64,000 nucleotides of DNA from Aurantiochytrium sp. KH105. Lineage: Eukaryota; Sar; Bigyra; Thraustochytrida; Thraustochytriidae. The stretch spans positions 186,001 to 250,000 of the forward strand of contig BGKB01000013.1 of NCBI GenBank assembly GCA_003116975.1. Reading direction: 5' to 3'. Position 1 is the first letter of the stretch. Each line of letters begins with the position of its first letter. This document shows positions 32,416-42,296 of this stretch, piece by piece. The notes beneath the pieces were generated by a model. That model was not told the DNA's origin, searched no databases, and worked only from the letters and a program-made list of their open reading frames with translations. The position numbers were made by a program, and so were the translations under genes.

Positions 32416-34599
32416 ATGCAAAGAGCCCTTGTACAGACTTTTGCAACATCGTTCTGTCCAAGACTTGCAGCAACTTGCCCCCCACCTCGAGGCGCGCGGC
32501 ACCTTCGAGCGCTGCATCACCGCGACTTTGCGTGCTTTGCTAGCGGTTCCAAAGAAAAAAGGCTTTCAAAGGCAACCATGGCCGACGCAGCTTCCGGACA
32601 GGAGGCCAAGGCCACCTCCCCGGCCGAGAACAACGCTGCGCCCGCTCCTGCCGCTGATAATGCTGATGCGAGCGCCATCAAGGCCGGCAAGGTCCCGGAA
32701 GGCTACACCACAGTCACCGAAGGTGCAGCAAGCATCCTCTTCAAGCGAGATGAGGTCTTTTACAACGAAGTCCAAATCAAGAACCGCGATCTCTCCGTGC
32801 TCGTGCTCAACGAATACGCCACGCAGCTCGAGCACGAAGCCAACGAACAATACTCTCGCAGATCGAAAAATCTCTCGTGGCGCAAACTTCCGCCCACAGA
32901 ACAGACATGGGGGCCCGATTTCGCGCGTGATGCCCCGGCTCTGGTCAACAACAAAGCGGCTCAGCGAGCAATCAAAGCCAAGGCCAATGCTGACTCGCAA
33001 GCGGAAGCAGACACTGCAGCGACCGATGCCAAGGCCACAGAAACCAAAGACGCCGCGGAAGCCGTCAAGGACGCTGCAAAGACCGAGGACCGCGGTTCCC
33101 TGACTGGCCTTCGCATCCTCGAGGCCCTCAGTGCCTCCGGACTTCGCAGCATTCGCTACGCCAAGGAAATCTCAGATGGCGTCGGCGTGGACAAGATCAT
33201 CGCAAACGACCTTGAGACGCATGCTGTCAATGCCATCCGCCTCAATCTTTCCCTCAACGGCCTAAAAGACGGCGAAGTCGTCACGGCCAACGAGGCTGAC
33301 GCGAACATGTACATGTACCACCATCGTACTGACGCAAAGTCCAGCACTGAACACACTCGCATTGAAAAGTTTATTCCCAAGGCGAGCCGTCCATTCGACG
33401 CGGCAAAGGATCCTTTCGACGTCATCGACCTTGACCCCTACGGACCGCCTACGCCCTTTCTCGATGCAAGCGTGCAGAGCGTGCGCGAGGGTGGTCTCCT
33501 CTGTATCACGGCCACTGACCTGCCCACGCTCTGCGGCAAGAGCTTTGAAACGTGCTTTTCGCGTTATAAGGCACAGCCTCTGCGCAGCGGCAACTACCCA
33601 CACGAAATGGCACTCCGCATCCTCCTTGCATGCATCGAAATGACTGCCAATACACATGGCAAAAACATTGTGCCCCTTCTTTCTGTCCACATGGACTTTT
33701 ACATTCGCGTCTTTGTCCGCGTCTATAGCAACAAGAATGAGGTCAAACAGGCCCCCACAAAGCTTGGCCTCGTACTCCAGTCTCGTGGATGCGACAGCTT
33801 TTACATCCAGCCCTTTGCGTCTTCTTACACGTCCAAGTCCGGCAACTCCGAGACCGTGCGGCCCGCGGCGTTCAAGGCCCCCAATGTGTGCCCCGAGACG
33901 GGTGCCGACATGGCCATCGGTGGACCCATCTGGATCAAGCCAATGCACAATGCCGAGTTCGTCAAGAGCCTGCTCTCCCGATTCAGCAACCAATACACGC
34001 CCAAGTCCGCCTTTGACGCACGCGAGCTCGGTGGCGCCTCCCTTGTCCACCCTGTCGTCGCGAACGTGGCCGACGAACTCATCGACACCCCTCTTCACTA
34101 CTCTCTCCCGCACCTTTGCAGTAAGCTTCATTGCGAGGTCCCCACCACGGAAGTCTTCCACTCCGCCTTGGCCAACGCTGGATACAAGGTTTCCAAGACG
34201 CACTCGAGCCCTCAGCATGTCAAGACGAATGCCCCGCCTGAATTTATCTGGGATGTGCTTCGCGTCTGGGTCAAGGAGCGTAGTCCTGTGAATAGCAAGC
34301 ATCTTCAAGACCCGGAATCGATTGCGTCCAAGATCCTCGCAAAAGAGCCAACGCACAAGGTCGACCTTTCCATCAATTCGGAAATCCGCAAGCGCGGCCA
34401 TCGCGATCGCGCCATCTCTCGCTACAAGGGCAACCCCAAGCCCAACTGGGGACCCAAACCCGCTGCAGCAGGATCCAAGTCTCAGCAAACCCATCGCAGG
34501 AGGAACCGTGGTGCCAACGATCAGCCCGCAGGTGACAATTCCTTCCCAACCTCCAAGCGCTCGCGGCCCAATCCCGAGCCTGACTGGAAGTCGTTTTAA
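32416..34599 (+). CDS. TRM1: tRNA (guanine26-N2)-dimethyltransferase Trm1
   Basis: 727 aa, single exon. Trm1 uses S-adenosylmethionine to dimethylate G26 of tRNAs. Visible family features are the AdoMet motif LRILEALSASGLRSIRYA, the acidic IANDLETHAVNAI segment, the catalytic-loop DLDPYGPP, and the TATDLPTLCGK and YPHEMALRILL blocks, followed by the C-terminal Trm1 domain (IWDVLRVWVK...). The C-terminus is basic with KRSRP, a likely nuclear signal. The first 54 residues are Arg-rich, nearly free of acids and resemble a mitochondrial presequence. A second in-frame ATG at 32578 sits in a good context (CAACCATGG) and would give a 673-aa protein without it. Yeast Trm1 likewise uses alternative starts to serve mitochondria and nucleus, so dual targeting is plausible. 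A 110-residue acidic/Ala-rich insert interrupts the N-terminal half. Confidence 0.95.
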   Translation: MQRALVQTFATSFCPRLAATCPPPRGARHLRALHHRDFACFASGSKEKRLSKATMADAASGQEAKATSPAENNAAPAPAADNADASAIKAGKVPEGYTTVTEGAASILFKRDEVFYNEVQIKNRDLSVLVLNEYATQLEHEANEQYSRRSKNLSWRKLPPTEQTWGPDFARDAPALVNNKAAQRAIKAKANADSQAEADTAATDAKATETKDAAEAVKDAAKTEDRGSLTGLRILEALSASGLRSIRYAKEISDGVGVDKIIANDLETHAVNAIRLNLSLNGLKDGEVVTANEADANMYMYHHRTDAKSSTEHTRIEKFIPKASRPFDAAKDPFDVIDLDPYGPPTPFLDASVQSVREGGLLCITATDLPTLCGKSFETCFSRYKAQPLRSGNYPHEMALRILLACIEMTANTHGKNIVPLLSVHMDFYIRVFVRVYSNKNEVKQAPTKLGLVLQSRGCDSFYIQPFASSYTSKSGNSETVRPAAFKAPNVCPETGADMAIGGPIWIKPMHNAEFVKSLLSRFSNQYTPKSAFDARELGGASLVHPVVANVADELIDTPLHYSLPHLCSKLHCEVPTTEVFHSALANAGYKVSKTHSSPQHVKTNAPPEFIWDVLRVWVKERSPVNSKHLQDPESIASKILAKEPTHKVDLSINSEIRKRGHRDRAISRYKGNPKPNWGPKPAAAGSKSQQTHRRRNRGANDQPAGDNSFPTSKRSRPNPEPDWKSF

Positions 34600-34872
34600 T
34601 CGTCTCTGTCGCTCCGGCATTTCATCTCATTCCATCCAATCGCCTTCCTTTTGGATGCCTCGACTTTGCGTGTTTGTTTGATACATGCAAACCGAAAGTG
34701 CCAGTATCTATCTCGCTACTTTCTAGATAAATAACATGATTCTTTTTGCGCTCCTGATGAATGACACACGTCTCCATTGAAGTTGTACGTGCTCTGTGGT
34801 TCCTGTGCCAAAGATGTTTGGGATCTTTTCTCTGTAGGCCTGTACCCACTCATTTTGTTGCCACAGACACAA

Positions 34873-34910
<38 letters not shown>

Positions 34911-35086
34911 TGAATTTCTTTCAAGTTCAGTGGTTCTTGGCAATAACTTTCCGGCGACACTTCACCATCTTTCGATCTTCTCCAAATAACATAGGCCTAA
35001 TCGTTTCATTCGTTTGTAACATGTAATCAAGCGTTTCTGGCATGTTTTCAAGCTGTCTTTTTCTTGATCTTGTTTATATAGTACTT
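34600..35086. other. Convergent intergenic region with CA repeat
   Basis: 487 bp between the TRM1 stop and the NOP14 stop. It contains a CA dinucleotide repeat (about 34873-34906) and AT-rich sequence expected of two 3' UTRs. No gene seen. Confidence 0.55.
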
Positions 35087-38000
35087 TTAGCTGCGTGTCT
35101 GCCGCCTCCGGCCACGCATATCAACATTGCGCGAACCACCGCCCGTGGCCCCAAACGAGCGCACCGCCTTGTTCATCTCGCCAGCTTGCGTGTTGAGCTG
35201 CTCAAAGTTGCGATGCCGCGCCGCACGCAAAGCCGAGGACTTGGCCTGCTTCTCCATTTCACGCTGCTCCGCAAGAAATTGGGCATCCTTGCGCAGCTCG
35301 CGCGCCACACCCTTGCGTTCGCGATGCGCCTGTCGCTTGAGCTTCTTAAGCTCTGCCCGATCGCGATCCGGATCATGACCATCCTTGGTCCACTTGTAGT
35401 TCTCATTGTAAAGCGGTCGAATCGACTGAATCGCGCGCGCCTTAACGTCCAGGAGACGCATCGGCTTGCGCGCACGTTGCACGCTCTCAATGCCACGCTG
35501 CACAGCCTGCAGAGCAGACTTGCCAGCTGACGAGCTCGCACGTGCCAGAGCGCTCTCGATGCCTTGCAAGAGAACGTCTCCGCTCGGCGAGGAGGCCCCG
35601 ACGTCGCCAAGCTGGGACGCCAGAGACAAAAGTGCAACAACGATGGCTTCGCAGTTCACATGAGAAACATCGTGTGTGTCCTCTTCCATGTAACGAAGGG
35701 ATTGCAGCGAGAGCATTGCTGACTCGCTCGCTGTGCGAGCTTTGCGCAGCCACGCGAGATGCTTTACGCGCACGCCCATTCGACCAGCGCGCACCAGCTG
35801 CGGGCACACCCGCTTCTTGGCTAAGCTAGCCTCTTCGTCGCCCCCAAGTTCGGTATTCGCGCGCTTTGGAACAAACGTTTGGTTCAAGAGAGCATCCACG
35901 ACGAGAAAGGCCTCTGCCGGAAGACGCTCTGCGCCCTTGCAAAAGTCCACCAATACCTGAGCCGTGCATACACACGCGGCCGCGTCCCTAGGGCCTCGCA
36001 CAGGGCACTGCGCCAGGTACTGGCCCAAGAGAAGCTGCGTCGGTGACACCACCCCATGTCGAAAGTCTGTCACAGGAAAGACAGATTGGACGATACGGAA
36101 GAAGCCAAGATCGCCTGGGGATGGCCAGCACCTGCAATCACTTGCGCGAACTCCACCACCAAAGAGAGCGAGCTCCTGCTCCAATTCGTCCTTTTCTTGT
36201 TCCATTGCAGCGCGACCTTTTGAACCCTGTGAAATTGGGCGCGTTCCAAACAAAGGTGGTTCAACCACACACAGAATGCGCGACGATGTCAGTTTACTGT
36301 TTTCTTCTCTTTTCAAGTGGCGACGACTCCTTCGTTCCCCTCCTCTGTCCCTTCTCTTTCTCATTTCTTATTCCTTTCCTTTCCTTTGCGTAGGATTTCG
36401 GCATGCTATTTGAGTGCGCTAGCTGCTAAAGACCCTCTTCCGAAGAACAGGTTTGGTCAGCCCAATGGGACTGACCTGCAACAAGGACCTGGTAAACCGC
36501 CGTCGACCCCGAAAGATCGATCGCGTTTTCCAGCTCGTTGGCCCCTGGCAGTAGAGGAGTGAACTGCCTGGGAATTTGACTGGAGCTGGGACCTCTTCCT
36601 CTCTTCCACTCTCTCTGTTTCCTTCTCCAATTTTACGATTCCCTTCACCCAATCCGCCAGCTCATCCGGTTCTGGCTCTTATTCCTTTGTGCCAGCGTTC
36701 GCCGGATAGTAGACAATTGCACTTACCTTGTGGCCTCCGCGCTTGCGTCGAAACAAAGAGCCTCCCTTTGTCAAATGCGTGGATTCGCAACCATAATCGC
36801 CACCGGCTGAAGCACCGAAAGCAGCCGCATTTGCAAGTTGTTTACCGAGTGTCAATTGCATACGAGAAAGACGATTGCAAAAGATCTGGCCTGCAGATTC
36901 TGGAATCTCGTGGCACACCTCGTAAATGCCTGCCAAACAGGCATCGAGAACTTCCTTGTAGGTCTTGTTCCCTTCCATTCCGGCATCCTCATCATCCTCT
37001 TCGCCAAAATCATTTGCCTGCGCAGCATGACGCTCGACAAGCCACACATAATGATCAATGAGAATCTCGAGAAACATCCTCATCTTGCCGCGGTTTTCGG
37101 CCAAAAGGTGGATCGAGTTAGACTTGCGAATCCGAGTCACGACCTCTGCGATCTTGGTTGCACCTTGGTACTTGTCGAGAAACTCGAGAAAATCTGCGTG
37201 CGATTCCGGCGCCGCAATCACAAAAGGGAGCTCTTCCTTGGCCTCAGCAATCAGATCAGCGCGGCGGTCAATGCTCACGCCCTTGCGTGTACGCTGCTTT
37301 GCCTTATTTTTGCTCTCTTCTTCCTTCGTTCGACGTGCCATCTCCTCCAGGAGGTGCCTCTCAAGCTCATCGTCGGCGTCTTCGTCGTCGTCGTCGTCGT
37401 CATCTTCCTCGTCGACTTCATTCTCCTCCTCCTCGTCGTCGTCGTCCTCATCTTCCTCGTCCTCCTTGGCGTCTTCGGCACCTTCACCGAAAAAGGCATC
37501 TGCTGAACCCGCATTGCCCTTCTTCTTGCGCCGCGATTTCTTGCCGCGGCCCTCATCGAGGTCGTCGTCGGCGAGGGACTCTTCGTCAGAGAATTGACCC
37601 TTCATACGGCGTTCCAAAGCTTCTTGCTGTTCCTTCAGCTTTTCAAGTTCTCGCTTAGCCTTTTCCTCTGGTTTGAGTGAGCGGTCCGAAGCTGCTGCGC
37701 GCGCCTCAAAGACAAGACCGCGAACAGTCTTGTCGAACTCATCCTCTTCGTCGTCATCGTCATCATTGTCTCCAGCGCCGTTGCTCTTGGTTTGCTTCTT
37801 GCCGTTTTCTGCTGCAGTGTCGCCCTCAGCCGCAGCTTCTTGTGTCCCCCCCTCCGCAGCAGCTGCCTTTGCTTGCTTTGCCTTTTGCAGACGCGCAAGC
37901 ATGTCATCCATCTCCTTCTGCTGACGCTCCTTACGAGTAGGACGCATGTGAAAGAGTCCATCCTTCATAAGACCCTTGAAAGCGTCATCGAGTCGCTCGC

Positions 38001-38754
38001 GCTCCTCTTCGTCTTGCTCCTTTTCCTTTTGCCGGGTGAGTTTGAACATTTTCGCCTTGGCAATAACCTCTTGCATGACATCCTTTTTGCTCTTGGATCG
38101 ATCGTCATTATTCGATGAAGCCTTGATCTGCTCCATGAGCGCATTAGCATCGAGCTTTTCGCGAGGATCGTCGTCCTCGTCCTCGTCGAGACCCTCGGCG
38201 CGCAGCATGCGCTGGAGTTCCTCCTCCATTTCCATGTCTGCGCCATCGCCCTCGGCCAACGACTGACCAAGATGCGTGAGCTGCATGCGCGCGCGCTTAC
38301 GAGCCTCAGCGGCGGCGTCTGTGTCACTCAGGTCATACAACTGGCGCTTCGACCGCAATCTCTTGAAGCGCTCCAAGACCTTCTCCTCCTCGGTAAGACT
38401 TTCATTTTGCTCGCCAAAGCGTCGATCCTGGAAAGAGTTCGCCTTTTGCATGTCCTTAAACTCTCCCAGAAGAGTACGTTTGCGCTTCTCGTGCGCCAGG
38501 CTGCGCGCCAGGGCCACGTTGCGCTTGGCGCCCTTGAGGTTGCGATTGAGCACATTGCGCTTTTGTCTGCGGTTGTCGCGCTCCTCAAACGGGTTGCTAA
38601 GCGCCGCGGCCTTGGCAGCCACCGCCTTGCCGGCCTTCTTGCCAAGCGCAGCCTTGCCGTTTTGTCGCATATTGTTTTTCTTGAGCTGGTTCTTGGCGTT
38701 GAAGGCGCCGCTCAGGTCCTTGCGGGCCTTGCCGCCGCGCCCTGCGCGTCCCAT
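35087..38754 (-). CDS. NOP14: Nop14, small-subunit processome protein
   Basis: Two exons, 36727-38754 and 35087-36226, joined in phase 0 across a 500-nt intron (donor GTAAGT at 36726-36721, acceptor TTTCACAG ending at 36227), giving 1055 aa. Nop14 is a nucleolar protein needed for 18S rRNA processing and 40S assembly. The N-terminus is the family's basic block (NPFEERDNRRQ, RNLKGAKRNVALARSLAHEKR, then LLGEFKDMQKANSFQDRRFGE). The middle has long acidic runs (Glu/Asp, about residues 470-535). The C-terminal half has the family signature FPVTDFRHGVVSPTQLLLGQYL and ends with the highly basic tail typical of Nop14, including RPLYNENYKWTKDGHDPDRDRAELKKL. The start at 38754 gives MGRAGRGGKARK; the frame is open further upstream but there runs through a GATGC repeat. 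Confidence 0.93.
36227..36726 (-). other. NOP14 intron
   Basis: A 500-nt GT-AG intron in phase 0. It is one of only two introns I find outside the LRR arrays. The donor is CACAAG|GTAAGT and the acceptor ATTTCACAG|GGT; other AG sites nearby would break frame. Confidence 0.75.
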
Positions 38755-39631
38755 GGTCGCTGCTGCCCGTGCCCTCGCCCTCTTGCCGTCGCTGGAGAAA
38801 CAACTGGTGCACCGCGACGCGACGCGAATGCGATACGATGCGATGCGATGCGATGCGATGCGATGCGATGCGATGCGATGTGCCGCCGCACCTCCTCCGC
38901 CGCCAATGAAGTCTGCTGCCTCTCTCCCTCGCCGCGCAAGCAAGCACGCAGAGCAAAGCCGCTCATCCACCACCCAATCAATGGTAGCGCCATGGAGGGC
39001 CACCCACTTCTCGGCGCGTCCCCGCGCACACCCAGTGTGCACACCTCGCGCACCCGGTGTGCGCTTCGCCCCAGCAGTTACTCACTTTGCGACCGCGAAG
39101 GGCGCAAAGATGGGGGTGGGTGGAGCCGACCGTGTGCAGGCTGCTGCGCGGGGGAGGCGCGCTGCAAGTGAAGTATCCGCAGCGCAAGTGGCGCAAACGG
39201 TGTATATTCCACTTGCGCGGGGCCCAGATCTTCCTGCCTGCATTTCAACCCGCGGGAGGAAAGAGAGCGGGCAAGCAAGCAAGCGAGCAAGGCGGCTGAC
39301 TGCATAACTCCTACCCGGCCGCCCGCCTCGCGCCCGCCTGGCCGCCCGGTCGCCGCGACCCGCGCACGTACGTTTCGCCCTCTTGCCCTCTTGCCCGCGA
39401 GCCCGCGCCCCCCCCGCGCGCGCCCGCGCGTCGCGCGAAGCACGCGTAGGCCGCCGGGCTGGCCGCCTGTAGACGGCGGTTGACTGACACGTCACCTCTT
39501 CTCCCCTATCCATCGACAGGGACGATATCGAGCAGCAGGAGGAGCAGCTCGAGAGCAGCAGCAAAACCAAGACCAAGAGCAGCAGCAGCAGCAACAGCAG
39601 GTTGTTGCGTAAACAAAGGACACGAAAGAAG
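38755..39631. promoter_or_regulatory. Divergent promoter region of NOP14 and TM9SF genes
   Basis: 877 bp between two divergent starts. It includes a perfect GATGC pentamer array (about 38832-38880), which lies within the probable NOP14 5' leader, a short inverted GTGTGCAC-like cluster (about 39030-39062), and very GC-rich sequence next to the TM9SF start. Individual promoter elements cannot be named. Confidence 0.55.
38832..38880. repeat. GATGC pentanucleotide repeat
   Basis: About nine perfect tandem copies of GATGC, located 80-125 bp upstream of the NOP14 start codon. Because the unit is five bases, length changes would shift any reading frame, which supports a non-coding 5' leader. Confidence 0.9.
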
Positions 39632-41608
39632 ATGCAGCAGCATGTGATGCAGGCGGCTGTCGTGCTGGCCGCCGTGCTGGCCAGCGCCGAGGGCTTCTAC
39701 CTGCCGGGAGTGGCCCCGCACGAGTACCAGGAAGGCGAAGCCGTGGCCGTCAAGGTGAATGCCATGACGAGCATGCGTACCCACCTCGACTACAGCTACT
39801 ACTCGCTCCCGCACTGCGAGCCTGAGGGCGGCGTCAAGGACGCACCAGAAAACCTCGGCGAGCACCTCACGGGCAACCTCGTGCAAAACTCCCCGTACGA
39901 GATTAAAATGTACGAATCCATCGAGTGCCCTCGCAAGCTCTGCGTCAAGGACTACACGCCCAAGGAAGTCGCTGCCTTTGTTGAAAAGATCGAGGAGCAA
40001 TACCTTGTAAACTGGATCGTTGATAACCTCCCCGTCGCATACCGTACCCTCAACGAGGAACACACCAAGCAGCTCGACTACTTTTCGCACGGCTTTCCTC
40101 TGGGCGGCACCATGGTGTCTCCCAAGATGCCAACGGTGCAAAAGTATTTCCTGCACAACCACGTCAAGATCGTCCTTCAGTACCACGTGCCCGAGTTCGA
40201 GCTCGCCTCCCAGAACACTGCGAGCTTCAACGAGCTTCCGGGTCGCATTGTCGGCGCTTTTGCAGAGCCGTACTCTGTGAACCATCAGCTCAAGGCCGAT
40301 GGAAGCATCAAGGAGCAGTTCAACTGCGACTTTGCCAATGCGGAGCGCGCGGACACCAAGTTCGGTCTCATCCTCGATGAGAAGAAGAAGGGCAACACCC
40401 GCGTCGTTTGGTCCTACAGCGTCGCCTGGGAAGAGTCCAATGTCAAGTGGGCCTCCCGCTGGGACGTTTACCTTACCTCCAAGAACAAGCGTAGCGACGA
40501 GGTGCACTGGTTCTCCATCATCAACTCGCTCCTTATCGACGTCTTCCTGACCGGCATGGTGGCGATGATTCTCATGCGTACCGTCTACCGCGACCTCAAC
40601 CGCTACAACCGCGTGCCCACCGAGGAGGAGCGCATGGAAGAGCGCGACGAGAGCGGCTGGAAGCTCGTGCACGGTGACGTCCTGCGCCCGCCCACGGCCC
40701 CCATGCTCTTTTCTGTCACTGTCGGCACGGGTGTCCAGGTGCTCGGCATGGCCATTGCCACCATTGTTTTTGCCGCTGTCGGATTTCTCAGCCCGGCGTA
40801 CCGCGGTTCGCTTATGACCGGCCTGCTCCTGCTTTTCCTCTTTATGGGCATTGCGGCCGGCTACTTTTCGGCGCGCACCTACAAGGAGTTCGCCGGCGTC
40901 GAGTGGCAGCGCTGCACCCTTCTTACTGCCACGCTTTACCCGGGAATCATCAGCGCGGTTCTCTTCATCCTCAACCTCATTGTTTGGGCCGAGGGCTCCA
41001 CGACGGCCATTCCCTTTGGCTCTATCATCGCCGTCCTCCTCCTCTACTTTTGCATTAGCGTGCCTCTCACCTTTTTTGGTGCCTACCTTGGATACAAGAA
41101 GGACCTGGAGAAGCCCCCGGTTGTCACCCAGGATATTCCTCGCGCCATTCCCGAGCAGCCCTGGTTCATGCACCCTGTGCTCACCGTGCTCATTGGCGGT
41201 ATTCTTCCCTTTGGTGCCATCTTCGTGGAGCTCTTCTTCGTCTTGTCTTCGCTCTGGCTTGACCAGTTCTTTAGCCTCTTTGGCTTCCTCTTTATCGTCT
41301 TTATGATTCTCATCGTCACCTGCGCCGAGATCACCGTTGTGCTCACTTACTTTGCACTTTGCGGCGAGGACTACCGCTGGCGCTGGCGTGCCTTCTTCAC
41401 CTCGGGTTCTTCGGCACTCTACCTTTTTCTCTACAGCGTCTTTTACTTTTCGAGCCGCCTCAAGATGGACCTTCTTGCAAGTGCTGTCCTCTACTTTGGT
41501 TACATGGCCATCATCTCGCTCCTCTTCTTCCTTGCCACTGGTGTCGTCGGCTACTTTGCCTCGCGCAAGTTCATCTATAAGATTTACGAGCTCGTCAAGC
41601 TTGACTGA
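39632..41608 (+). CDS. TM9SF nonaspanin (transmembrane 9 superfamily)
   Basis: 658 aa from the ATG at 39632, single exon. TM9SF proteins are Golgi/endosomal membrane proteins that help sort membrane cargo. The N-terminus has a cleavable signal peptide (hydrophobic AAVVLAAVLA, cleavage near ASAEG) followed by FYLPGVAPHEYQEG, a hallmark of the family. A ~270-residue lumenal domain follows with the typical LPHCEPEGG, EDWRV-like and YSVAWEES segments. Then come nine membrane segments, starting with the helix IINSLLIDVFLTGMVAMIL and including the conserved GTGVQVLGM and PLTFFGAYLGY. The protein ends KIYELVKLD, a KxD/E-type signal used by this family for COPI binding and Golgi retention. Codons are strongly C/G-ending, which creates a long antisense frame that I treat as an artefact. 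Confidence 0.96.
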   Translation: MQQHVMQAAVVLAAVLASAEGFYLPGVAPHEYQEGEAVAVKVNAMTSMRTHLDYSYYSLPHCEPEGGVKDAPENLGEHLTGNLVQNSPYEIKMYESIECPRKLCVKDYTPKEVAAFVEKIEEQYLVNWIVDNLPVAYRTLNEEHTKQLDYFSHGFPLGGTMVSPKMPTVQKYFLHNHVKIVLQYHVPEFELASQNTASFNELPGRIVGAFAEPYSVNHQLKADGSIKEQFNCDFANAERADTKFGLILDEKKKGNTRVVWSYSVAWEESNVKWASRWDVYLTSKNKRSDEVHWFSIINSLLIDVFLTGMVAMILMRTVYRDLNRYNRVPTEEERMEERDESGWKLVHGDVLRPPTAPMLFSVTVGTGVQVLGMAIATIVFAAVGFLSPAYRGSLMTGLLLLFLFMGIAAGYFSARTYKEFAGVEWQRCTLLTATLYPGIISAVLFILNLIVWAEGSTTAIPFGSIIAVLLLYFCISVPLTFFGAYLGYKKDLEKPPVVTQDIPRAIPEQPWFMHPVLTVLIGGILPFGAIFVELFFVLSSLWLDQFFSLFGFLFIVFMILIVTCAEITVVLTYFALCGEDYRWRWRAFFTSGSSALYLFLYSVFYFSSRLKMDLLASAVLYFGYMAIISLLFFLATGVVGYFASRKFIYKIYELVKLD

Positions 41609-42218
41609 TTTACGCATCGGTCTTGATATGCACCGCACGAGGCGACTTTACCATGAGCGCTGTCAACCTTGCGGACGCGCTGCTTGCATAGGATGCCATT
41701 ATATTATACTGACATGCCCGAGCAAACGCGTTACAACTCTTTATAGGCAAGAATGAAAAATGTGCGCCTGGTCAATCATTGTGCTTTTCAAGGAGAGTGT
41801 GTGTGTGTGGGGGGGGGGGGAGGGAGGGTGATAAGTCATGTTGTCAGGCTTTCGTGTATGCAATGTGCTGTTTAGCGTCGCCATCGAGCGCTGTAGAATG
41901 ACGAAGTTGCGCTTGGTCCGCTTCTGCCATCCCATTTCCCCTCTTCCTCTTCTCCCGAGACACGTGCAACCCCCGTTGTCCCTGGTCATTCTTCCCTTTC
42001 CCTTGCCATCGTCTTTCGCACCCTCCCTCCTCCAGGCCAATCTATGCACCGCATTGGCGCGCTCTCTGTCACCCAGTCCAACTCAACTCACTGTCATCAA
42101 TCTCTATCTTGGCAGTTGCCGGCGACGACGCGTCGCGGCGGCTCAAGGCTCGCGCAAGCAACGGGACGCGGGGTCGCGCGGGCCCCGCCAGGAGCACTCC
42201 TTCGTTGCGCGAGGAGAA
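41609..42218. other. Intergenic region before the RING-like gene
   Basis: 610 bp with a TG then G-run (about 41796-41822) and a pyrimidine-rich stretch. An in-frame ATG at 41838 extends the RING-like frame by 127 codons, but that segment reads as UTR-like Leu/Pro/Arg-rich sequence, so I start the gene downstream. Confidence 0.45.
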
Positions 42219-42239
42219 ATGCTGCGCGCGGGCAAGAAC

Positions 42240-42296
<57 letters not shown>

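Noticed and set aside
33262-34620. A 452-codon open frame antisense to TRM1
   Set aside because: Shadow of the biased codon use in TRM1; no domain content.
39506-41638. A 710-codon open frame antisense to the TM9SF gene
   Set aside because: It exactly mirrors a strongly conserved gene with C/G-ending codons, which automatically opens the opposite strand. Its translation has no family features.
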